DNA from: Deltaproteobacteria bacterium
GTDB lineage: Bacteria; Desulfobacterota; Desulfobacteria; Desulfobacterales; ETH-SRB1
Assembly: GCA_003647525.1 (NCBI GenBank)
Contig: QMMZ01000025.1
Coordinates: 1 to 11,319 of the forward strand
Direction: 5' to 3'
Length of the DNA: 11,319 nt
Part shown: positions 5,679 through 11,319 of the stretch, one piece after another
Numbering within the stretch: the first letter of the stretch is position 1
Layout: every line of letters starts with the position of its first letter
Program-made: the position numbers and the translations under genes
The notes under the pieces: generated by a model
Databases searched by the model: none
What the model saw: only the letters and a program-made list of their open reading frames with translations
What the model was told of the DNA's origin: nothing

Positions 5679-6548
5679 ATGTCCTGTCTCAATAATAATG
5701 ATAACCAGGTGCCGGGCGGAATTTACCTTTGCCAGGCCAATAAAGAAATTTCCTGTGGAGCATGCTGCGGTTTATATAATATTGCCGATCCATCGTACGA
5801 ATCTATAATGGAAATTCTTACATGGCGCACCAATACTTTCTCACGCATTAATCGAAATATGGACGATATACTCGCCTTCAAAGAAGAAGTCGAAGATAGA
5901 GAACCACAGAAAAGGCCTTTCCCCGATTTTCATCATTGCCCTTACATCGGTCTGATAGGGGAAGAGCGTTCACGTGTGGGTTGTCTGTTACATCCCCTGC
6001 TTGACGAAAACAAGGGTATAGATTTCAGGGGGCTAAGCTATTACGGAGGCATGGCATGCAGGGTTTACTTCTGTCCAACATACCAACATCTCTCAGCGGC
6101 TTTCAAAGAAATAGTCCGTGAAACGGCAAGTAACTGGTATGCGTACGGACTTGTAATTACTGAAACAAAATTATTAAACACGATTTTTGAAAAACTGGGA
6201 AATTGCCTTAACCGGCCATTAATAAAAAACGACATATTAAAGAATAAAAATACTCTTGAGGCTGTTAGAAAGCTTTTAGATTTAAAGATTAATTGGCCTT
6301 TCAGGCGACGATCATCTTCGGGACCAACAAATTATTTTTTTGAAGACCGGCTTTATTCCAGGCCCCCTGTAAATTATGAAACAATCGGGAAGCCTGTATC
6401 CAGGCATGACACCATATTACAAGAGTTGGAATCTCACTTTAATTCAGCAAATGAATTACATGCGGCTGAAAATCTAATTGACGGATTAATTAATAAAGTA
6501 GCATCAAATTTAAATCCTGAATATCCTGTTCATCCTGTCCAAAAATAA
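5679..6548 (+). CDS. Cysteine-cluster (CxxCC-type) metal-binding protein, unknown function
   Basis: 289 residues, soluble. Cysteines are grouped as SCGACC (25-30), HHCPYIG (Cys87), VGCLLHP (Cys102) and MACRVYFCPTY (Cys127, Cys132). This spacing is like the YkgJ/UPF0153 type CxxCC domain thought to bind zinc or an iron-sulfur cluster. The part after about 140 is helical and without clear motifs; charge-rich RRRSSSGPTN lies near 209-218. A TGA lies in frame two codons before the ATG, so this is the first possible start, though only weak purine-rich sequence precedes it. It is third in the cluster. Its last 11 residues (NPEYPVHPVQK) are encoded by a 9-bp triplicate repeat at 6514-6540 and are probably not ancestral. 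A metal site is likely; the metal and role are unknown. Confidence 0.85.
   Translation: MSCLNNNDNQVPGGIYLCQANKEISCGACCGLYNIADPSYESIMEILTWRTNTFSRINRNMDDILAFKEEVEDREPQKRPFPDFHHCPYIGLIGEERSRVGCLLHPLLDENKGIDFRGLSYYGGMACRVYFCPTYQHLSAAFKEIVRETASNWYAYGLVITETKLLNTIFEKLGNCLNRPLIKNDILKNKNTLEAVRKLLDLKINWPFRRRSSSGPTNYFFEDRLYSRPPVNYETIGKPVSRHDTILQELESHFNSANELHAAENLIDGLINKVASNLNPEYPVHPVQK
6514..6540 (+). repeat. 9-bp ATCCTGNNN repeat, three units, at a gene end
   Basis: ATCCTGAAT, ATCCTGTTC and ATCCTGTCC follow head to tail. Repeats of the type ATCCTGTTAATCCTGTC are, as I remember, widespread in intergenic DNA of many bacteria. Here the frame runs through them, giving a Pro-every-third-residue tail before the TAA at 6546. 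Confidence 0.75.
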
Positions 6549-6767
6549 TATTTAACAGCGCTAAACGATAGTGTTACGCCTTGTTCGCTCCTGATAGTGG
6601 CTCCCTCCATATCTGTTAGCTGCTTCGCATTCCTGAAGGAGGCACTCGGGTTGCTATGCGATGCGCGATGCCTGTCTAAAATATGCCACGCATCCGGTGC
6701 GGGAGTACCTTTTTTGGCAACTGCCAATGAACGTAAATTCAAAATAGCATTTCTCGATATCGGTCTT
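6549..6767. other. Gene-free or decayed segment upstream of hairpin copy 3
   Basis: More G+C-rich than its surroundings. The only long open frame is on minus (6802 to 6530), with text such as GTPAPDAWHILDRHRAS and EGATIRSEQGVTLSF. It begins inside the TIR of hairpin copy 3 and ends inside the cysteine-cluster gene, with no ribosome site. It may be a relic of another repeat or a short coding fragment. I cannot support a gene. A small hairpin TTGGCAACTGCCAA lies at about 6714-6727. The whole gap to 7378 is otherwise occupied by copies 3 and 4 and a promoter. Confidence 0.4.
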
Positions 6768-6948
6768 AGGGCTCGGTAAAAAATAACTTGGCATTTTTGC
6801 ATCCCAACTTCACCATATCTTCAATCGATTTTTATTCGCAAAAGTCCTCGAAATAGCTCGCTATTCCTGCGGTTTTGCTCAATCAGATCGATTAAATCTA
6901 CGGCAAATTTGGGCGCAAATTCTACCAAGTTATTTTTTACCGAGCCCT
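6768..6948. repeat. 181-bp long-hairpin element, copy 3, with perfect 24-bp ends
   Basis: The 24-base end at 6768-6791 (beginning AGGGCTCGGTAAAAAATAAC) is exactly inverted at 6925-6948. TTA on both sides (6766-6768, 6948-6950) could be a target duplication that overlaps the end. Inside, nested arms AATCGA/TCGATT and GCAAAA/TTTTGC close on the core GAATAGCGAGCTATT (minus strand). It has no coding capacity. Confidence 0.9.
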
Positions 6949-7033
6949 TATCCTATTCTGCAGTTAGCAAATCGGCAAGCCGTTGATGCAAAAGACAGTC
7001 TTGCAAAAAAAATGAAAATGGTATACTTGGCTT

Positions 7034-7193
7034 GGAGTTCGCTCAAAAATAAATTTACATTTTCAGGGGTTGAGGCGCACGCATGGCAAGGCGCGAGGAG
7101 GGCGAATAGCAAGAGCTATTTAACCAACGAGCAACGCAGCCATGCGGGATGGATCGGCGCATCAAAATGTGAAGTTATTTTTGAGCGAGCCCT
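7034..7193. repeat. 160-bp long-hairpin element, copy 4
   Basis: The left end GGAGTTCGCTCAAAAATAAA (7034-7053) and the right end read from the other strand, AGGGCTCGCTCAAAAATAAC, are inverted, both continuing to ACATTTT. The inner arms pair over GCATGGC. The centre CAAGGCGCGAGGAGGGCGAA-TAGC...GAGCTATT and GAGCAACGCAGC match the cores of copies 1 and 2, while the ends match copy 3. It therefore links the two kinds into one family. Confidence 0.88.
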
Positions 7194-7228
7194 TAGGTAT
7201 AAGTACAAGAATATCAAATGGTTTTTTA

Positions 7229-7257
7229 TTGACCATGTTTGCTTTCTTTGGTATTCT
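7229..7257 (+). promoter_or_regulatory. Sigma-70-type promoter candidate for the Met-rich protein/cyclase unit
   Basis: TTGACC (7229-7234) and TATTCT (7252-7257) are 17 bases apart. A full TATAAT at 7259-7264 follows but is too far from the TTGACC box. The start of transcription would fall near 7264, leaving a leader of about 115 bases before the ATG at 7379. Confidence 0.45.
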
Positions 7258-7367
7258 TTATAATATAAAATTCACCAGCGGTCGGTTTGTTTCATAAAGG
7301 TGTTACATGGAAATGAGTTTGTAAATTTCTGATTACCGCAAATACAGAATTGTTACCATACAAATTT

Positions 7368-7377
7368 AGGAGGAGGA
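7368..7377 (+). promoter_or_regulatory. Strong doubled ribosome binding site
   Basis: AGGAGGAGGA sits directly before the ATG at 7379. A ribosome can pair in either register. This fixes the start of the exported protein and predicts strong translation, in contrast to the weak sites of the 1898 and 5679 genes. Confidence 0.85.
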
Positions 7378-7378
7378 A

Positions 7379-7915
7379 ATGAGAAAAAATTATCCGAAAA
7401 AGTCTTTTGGAACTTGCGGGAAAATATTGTTGGCAAGTTGTGCAATATTGGTTATGGCCGTTGCTGTACAGGCGGAATCATATCAAACGCTTTATCCCTG
7501 CCTTATTGATCTTTCAGGATGGACGGGCGGCGAGCCGACAGGTATGAATATGAATATGTCCGGCATGGTTATGATTAATTCTACACGTACCTACAGCAAG
7601 GGAAAGAAAGAACTGAGAGCCATAATTATGAAGGGCAATCAGGCTTTTGGAATGGCCGGTATGCAGGGTTCTGAAATGCACATGGAGAGTCCTGAAGTTA
7701 ATATGAACATCAAAACCATAAACGGCTTTCAGGTGCAGACAGTTTATGACAAAAAAGAGAATTCAGGTGCAGTTACTGTTTTTTTGACACATAAACAAAC
7801 CGGGGGCGCTTTCTTCTCCCTGTCATATGCAGGGATTTCAGAGAAAGAGGCCATTGGGCTGGCCAAAAAATTTGACTGGGAAAAAATAAAGAGCAAGATA
7901 CAGTCATTAAGATAA
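7379..7915 (+). CDS. Exported methionine-rich protein, unknown function
   Basis: 178 residues. The N-terminus is a signal peptide: basic MRKNYPKKSFGTCGK, hydrophobic ILLASCAILVMAVAV, and a likely cut after VQA (32/33). LASC (18-21) resembles a lipobox, but hydrophobic sequence continues after the Cys, so a soluble periplasmic protein is more likely. The mature part has 11 Met in about 146 residues, concentrated at 56-65 (MNMNMSGMVM) and 84-109. It ends in a mixed basic segment (KKFDWEKIKSKIQSLR). Met clusters suit copper(I) or silver binding or redox protection, but nothing proves this. No heme or enzyme motif is seen. The gene has a strong ribosome site and lies 38 bases before the sensor cyclase, so the two probably share one mRNA and perhaps one signal. 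Confidence 0.88.
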   Translation: MRKNYPKKSFGTCGKILLASCAILVMAVAVQAESYQTLYPCLIDLSGWTGGEPTGMNMNMSGMVMINSTRTYSKGKKELRAIIMKGNQAFGMAGMQGSEMHMESPEVNMNIKTINGFQVQTVYDKKENSGAVTVFLTHKQTGGAFFSLSYAGISEKEAIGLAKKFDWEKIKSKIQSLR

Positions 7916-7953
7916 TGGAGTTTTATTATTAACCTCATAAGAGGGCAGAAAAA

Positions 7954-10533
7954 ATGAAATTTGAAGATTGGATGAGGAAAAACTACTTAAACGGTAAGCA
8001 TTTGCATTATAAGCTCACTATAATATTTGCTCTTTTTTTTCTGTTTCCTGTCTTGGGGTTTGTTACATTTGGAATTAAATATAACTTAATGAATGACCAA
8101 TATGTTTTGGTGTTTTTTCTGGGCGTTCTTATTTTTTCATTGTTAGGATATACCATGCTAAGGAAGTTATTTGGTGAAATAGAGGATATATCCAGAAATA
8201 TTTCTCGGAAAGGCATTGAACAATTTGGAGGAGAGTTGCAGACGGGCACGGGCACGGGCACGGATGAAATACGCAACATTGTTCAGTCTTTTAACGCGAT
8301 TGAGAATCAATTCAGCAAAACTTTCCTGCAACTTCAAAAGAAGTCTTCTGAAATATCAATACTAAAGGAGCTTTCCGAGCTTTGCTATGTTACATTTGAT
8401 CCAACTGAAATTCTTTACGTTACTCTGGAGCGTTCTTTGGCATTAACTGATTCAGACGTTGGTTCAGTCATAGTTACAGCTCGTGATCGCAGATCGTTTG
8501 TTGTTAAGGCAACTATTGGAGCAGGGGAATACGTTAAGATAGATGACAGGATAGATTTTAATACAAGCATTGCCAAGTATGCTGTAATCAATAAATCGCC
8601 TATTGTGGTAGAAGATGTTGAAAAGGATACCAGGTTCGCAAGGGCGAACCGTCCTCTATATTGCTCGAAATCCTTTGTTTGCATGCCGATCAAGACCAGT
8701 AAAGATATTGTTGGAGTGCTAACAATTTCGCGTAGAAATGGTAATAAAATTTATTCACACGACGATGTGGAGATTCTAACGCCCCTTTTGAGTAATGCTG
8801 CTTTCACATATGAAAACCTCCGTCTTTTGAAGGATAATGAAAATGGAGAACTCGTCCTGAAGACAGTTGAGAAAATCTTCAAGATAATAAACTCAAGTTT
8901 TAGAGACAGCGAACTTTTACATGCTATTTTTAATGAAATTTATGCTGTAGTTCCTTTTAATCTTGCCATGGTTATGACCGTGGTTGAAAAAGCTCCTGGT
9001 TATATTTCGATTTTTGAGTTGCTGGCTAATGAGCAGACAAACATTTCAAGGGGCGTTCAATATTCCATTTCGCAGGGCGATATAATTGACAAGGCGCTTA
9101 AACAGAAATCCATTCTGATTGTGGATGATACTGACGTACTTACCAGTGAGTGTGCAAAGGAATTATTTGTAAACCAGGGAAGCAAATCATGCTGTCTTGT
9201 CCCCATGAAGATGAGAGGGGTTGTTAAAGGGATATTTGCGCTATCTTCAAGTCATGCAAAAGACTTTCATGATTCTCAGGAGCTAATTGAATGGATGGCA
9301 AACGCGCTTTCTATTGCCATAGAGCGCAACAAGTTGTCTGAATCTGTTATTAAACGCAATAAAGAATTGGATTCGATCAAACAAATCGGAAGCGCCCTTG
9401 CTTCATCGACTTTTGATATGGATCAGGTCCTTAAATATACAATGGACATGATTCGGGAAGTTATGAATGTTGAAGCAGGCTCCCTTTATCTTGTAGATGG
9501 AAAAGAGCTTGAGTTTGCTGTTGCATTTAATATCAAACTTGAATTTCTGAAAGATCTGAAAGACCTGCGACTTAAAATGGGTCAGGGAATTGCCGGTTAT
9601 GTGGCGGCACGGGGGGAATCTGTTATTATAAATGATGTACGGAAGTCACCGCATTTCTATCCTGAAATAGATAAAGCTACAGGTTTTAAGACGTTATCAG
9701 CATTGTGTGTGCCGATGATTTCCCAGGGAAAGGTAATTGGAGTCCTCGAAGTACTCAATAAAATAAACGGCGATTTTGGCTCTAATGATGAAGATCTACT
9801 GCAGTCAATAGCATCATCGGTAAGCATTGCCATTGAAAATGCTCGTCTTTACAAGGAAACAGTTTCATTGGCCGAACATGAGCGCGGTATAAGGAGTGTG
9901 TTTCAGAAATTTGTACCCAAGGAAATAGTTGATAAGATTGTCTATGGCACGGAAACAGGAGGGGAAATGCTTGAGGAGGTAAAGACTCTTACCTTGCTGA
10001 ATATTGATATCAGGGAATTTTCAAGTATTTTAAGAGAAATCGGTTCTCAAAAAACGGTTCCTCTGCTTAATTATTTCTTTTCCGTTATGGGGGGCATGGT
10101 GTTCAAACATCATGGTATTGTTGATAAATATCTGGGTGATGGGCTGCTGGCGCTTTTTGGAGCGCCTGTTTCAAGCATAATGGACGCGGATAATGCTGTG
10201 CAGGCGGCGCTTGAAATGAAGAACTTGGTTGCAACTGTAAATGAGTATTTTGCCAGGGAATTTGGCGTTTCCCTGAGTATAGGTATTAGCGTTCATACAG
10301 GCGAGGTCGTTGTAGGCAGCTTTGGCTTTGAGATGAAAATGGATTATACGGTTATCGGCGATTCTGTAAATGATGTATTTAAGCTTCAGGAGCTTACCAA
10401 ATCCATTCCGAACAGTATTTTAATCAGTGAGAAAACCTGCCATTCCGCACGGTTCAACCTGGAACTGCGTGATATTGATGCCACACTCAGCGATATGAAA
10501 ATATACGAACTGCTGGGCTATAACCCCAATTGA
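7954..10533 (+). CDS. Membrane sensor adenylate cyclase: 2 TM - HAMP - 3 GAF - class III cyclase
   Basis: 859 residues. Two membrane helices (about 20-41 and 48-69) are joined by a very short loop, so there is no large outer sensor. A HAMP-like stretch (70-120, with DEIRNIVQSFNAI) and a coiled coil follow. Three GAF domains (about 140-290, 305-460, 470-632) precede the class III cyclase domain (about 645-855). The metal Asp residues are Asp685 (NIDIREFS) and Asp729 (KYLGDGLLALFG). Lys725 and Asp797 (MDYTVIGDSVN) are the ATP-selecting pair, so the product should be cAMP. Asn806 of the transition-state pair is present, but the usual Arg is Lys810 (VNDVFKLQ). The start is supported by AAGAGGG at 7939-7945. 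The stop codon overlaps a repeat end (ACCGAGCCCTTA, 10533-10544). GAF ligands (cNMP, small molecules, redox) cannot be predicted. Confidence 0.95.
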   Translation: MKFEDWMRKNYLNGKHLHYKLTIIFALFFLFPVLGFVTFGIKYNLMNDQYVLVFFLGVLIFSLLGYTMLRKLFGEIEDISRNISRKGIEQFGGELQTGTGTGTDEIRNIVQSFNAIENQFSKTFLQLQKKSSEISILKELSELCYVTFDPTEILYVTLERSLALTDSDVGSVIVTARDRRSFVVKATIGAGEYVKIDDRIDFNTSIAKYAVINKSPIVVEDVEKDTRFARANRPLYCSKSFVCMPIKTSKDIVGVLTISRRNGNKIYSHDDVEILTPLLSNAAFTYENLRLLKDNENGELVLKTVEKIFKIINSSFRDSELLHAIFNEIYAVVPFNLAMVMTVVEKAPGYISIFELLANEQTNISRGVQYSISQGDIIDKALKQKSILIVDDTDVLTSECAKELFVNQGSKSCCLVPMKMRGVVKGIFALSSSHAKDFHDSQELIEWMANALSIAIERNKLSESVIKRNKELDSIKQIGSALASSTFDMDQVLKYTMDMIREVMNVEAGSLYLVDGKELEFAVAFNIKLEFLKDLKDLRLKMGQGIAGYVAARGESVIINDVRKSPHFYPEIDKATGFKTLSALCVPMISQGKVIGVLEVLNKINGDFGSNDEDLLQSIASSVSIAIENARLYKETVSLAEHERGIRSVFQKFVPKEIVDKIVYGTETGGEMLEEVKTLTLLNIDIREFSSILREIGSQKTVPLLNYFFSVMGGMVFKHHGIVDKYLGDGLLALFGAPVSSIMDADNAVQAALEMKNLVATVNEYFAREFGVSLSIGISVHTGEVVVGSFGFEMKMDYTVIGDSVNDVFKLQELTKSIPNSILISEKTCHSARFNLELRDIDATLSDMKIYELLGYNPN
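8242..8263 (+). repeat. In-frame 6-bp tandem repeat in the HAMP region of the cyclase
   Basis: ACGGGC is repeated about 3.7 times and encodes alternating Thr-Gly (residues 97-103). Gain or loss of a unit would change the linker by two residues without shifting the frame. It interrupts the HAMP connector just before the DEIRN helix. Confidence 0.8.
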
Positions 10534-10544
10534 CCGAGCCCTTA
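10533..10544. repeat. Solo GGGCTCGG-type repeat end at the cyclase stop
   Basis: ACCGAGCCCTTA is identical to the outer end of hairpin copy 3 at 6939-6950 and close to copy 4. No partner arm is found nearby. It begins at the last base of the cyclase stop codon, so it is a solo end or a remnant left after excision. Confidence 0.6.
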
Positions 10545-10576
10545 GCCCGCATTACTCATGAACAACTCATAACATA

Positions 10577-11319
10577 ATGCATAAAATAGTTATATTCTTG
10601 AAAGTCATAATTATTTTTTTGATGTTTATCTCATTGACTTCGTTGTCGGTCGGGGCAAGGCAGGTAACTGACCAGTTGGGGCGGCAGGTTATCCTGTCCG
10701 ATGATCCGCAGCGTGTGGTTTCCCTTGCGCCGAGCATTACTGAGATAATTTTTGCTCTGGGACAGGAACACCGCCTGAAGGGGGCGACTCGTTTCAGCGA
10801 CTTTCCTCCCGATGCAAGCAGTCTTCCCAAAGTTGGTTCTTACGTTCAACTTGATCTTGAAAGAATTGTAGCTTTAAAACCAGATCTGTGTATTGCAATA
10901 AAAGATGGAAATCCAAGGCAAACAGTTTTGCGGCTGGAGTCTTTGGAGGTTCCGGTTTATGTAGTTGATCCAAGGAATCTGGAAGCAGTGACGGAAACGA
11001 TTATTGAAATAGGTGATTTGCTTAATGCCACAGAAAATGCAGAAGATCTGGTCAATAATATGCGTTCGCGTATTAACAGGGTAAAGTCAGCGGTAGAAAA
11101 AATTTCTAATCGTCCCGGTGTTTTTTTTCAGATTGGCATTTCACCCATAGTTTCTGTGGGAACAAATACATTTATACACGAACTAATAGTTCTTGCAGGA
11201 GGTGATAATCTTACTAAAGGTCCCATCCCCTATCCAAGGTTCAGCCGGGAACAGGTCTTATGTCTTGCTCCTGATGTCTTCATTATAACTTCCATGGCAA
11301 GGGGCGAGGTGTTTGAGCG
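10577..11319 (+). CDS. btuF: BtuF-like cobalamin (or siderophore-type) ABC transporter binding protein, partial
   Basis: Periplasmic binding protein that delivers cobalamin to a BtuCD-type importer. The 247 codons seen start with a signal peptide (MHKIVIFLKVIIIFLMFISL, cut near SVGA/RQ at 27-28). VTDQLGRQVILSDDPQRVVSLAPSITEIIFALG follows, the TroA/BtuF opening, here seen as VTDQLGRQV (30-38) and VVSLAPSITEIIFALG (47-62). GATRFSDFPPDA (69-80), LPKVGSY, LERIVALKPDL and a second-lobe SVGTNTFIHELIVLAGG complete the picture. The reading frame is open to the window edge. No good ribosome site precedes the ATG, and only 43 bases separate it from the cyclase stop. A cobalamin riboswitch would not fit there, so it is perhaps read from the cyclase mRNA. 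A heme, iron-siderophore or cobinamide ligand is possible, as family members differ in ligand. Confidence 0.9.
   Translation, partial: MHKIVIFLKVIIIFLMFISLTSLSVGARQVTDQLGRQVILSDDPQRVVSLAPSITEIIFALGQEHRLKGATRFSDFPPDASSLPKVGSYVQLDLERIVALKPDLCIAIKDGNPRQTVLRLESLEVPVYVVDPRNLEAVTETIIEIGDLLNATENAEDLVNNMRSRINRVKSAVEKISNRPGVFFQIGISPIVSVGTNTFIHELIVLAGGDNLTKGPIPYPRFSREQVLCLAPDVFIITSMARGEVFE

Noticed and set aside
6550..6575. Terminator after the three-gene cluster
   Set aside because: TAACA/TGTTA gives only a 5-bp A-T-rich stem and no T-run follows.
6530..6802. 90-codon minus-strand frame with protein-like text
   Set aside because: Starts in the TIR of copy 3, runs into the end of the Cys-cluster gene, and lacks a ribosome site; kept only as a note on the 6549-6767 segment.
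7012..7263. 83-codon open frame on plus
   Set aside because: Covers hairpin copy 4; coding appearance comes from the palindrome.
10534..10576. Cobalamin riboswitch before btuF
   Set aside because: Only 43 bases are available and no B12-box-like sequence is present.
10567..10849. Two minus-strand frames under the btuF start
   Set aside because: Opposite to a clear BtuF signal peptide and domain opening; shadows.

Overview
The window looks like chromosomal DNA from a Gram-negative anaerobe, most likely a sulfate-reducer-like deltaproteobacterium (Desulfobacterota). That is an inference. It rests on the gene mix (group II NifS and NifU remnants, Mn-type pyrophosphatase, GT9 glycosyltransferase, GAF-sensor adenylate cyclase, BtuF), the moderate AT-richness, and intergenic DNA packed with short palindromic elements. 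No rRNA, tRNA, CRISPR array or intact transposase gene is visible.

Layout. Positions 1-427 (minus) hold the first 142 codons of a NifS-type cysteine desulfurase. Its start overlaps a short decayed NifU piece (about 444-539) whose 5' side breaks exactly at a repeat end (GGGCTCGG). A divergent gene, 793-1716, encodes family II inorganic pyrophosphatase (PpaC) and is followed by a strong intrinsic terminator. Next is a GT9 (heptosyltransferase-like) gene, 1898-2815, whose last ~31 codons lie inside a 160-bp palindromic element. Positions 2816-3568 contain no gene and hold nested repeats: the rest of that element, a 189-bp element with perfect 18-bp inverted ends, a pair of CACGGA arms, and a second copy of the 160-bp element.

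Positions 3569-6548 form a tight three-gene cluster of proteins I cannot name with certainty: a 537-aa protein with a possible GalT/HIT-type histidine motif, a four-helix membrane protein overlapping it by one base, and a cysteine-cluster protein. Their order and coupling suggest one function. This is the best candidate here for an undescribed system. Positions 6549-7378 again lack a convincing gene and hold two more palindromic elements plus a likely promoter.

Positions 7379-10533 encode an exported Met-rich protein and, 38 bases later, a membrane-anchored HAMP-3xGAF class III adenylate cyclase with Lys where the transition-state Arg is usual. After a 43-base gap that includes another GGGCTCGG-type repeat end, a BtuF-like cobalamin-binding protein starts at 10577 and runs off the window.

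The recurring theme is repeats at gene ends: they cut nifU, supply the C-terminus of the GT9 protein and of the cysteine-cluster protein, and overlap the cyclase stop codon. Four long hairpin elements (160-181 bp) share a core palindrome AATAGC-N2/4-GCTATT while their arms differ.
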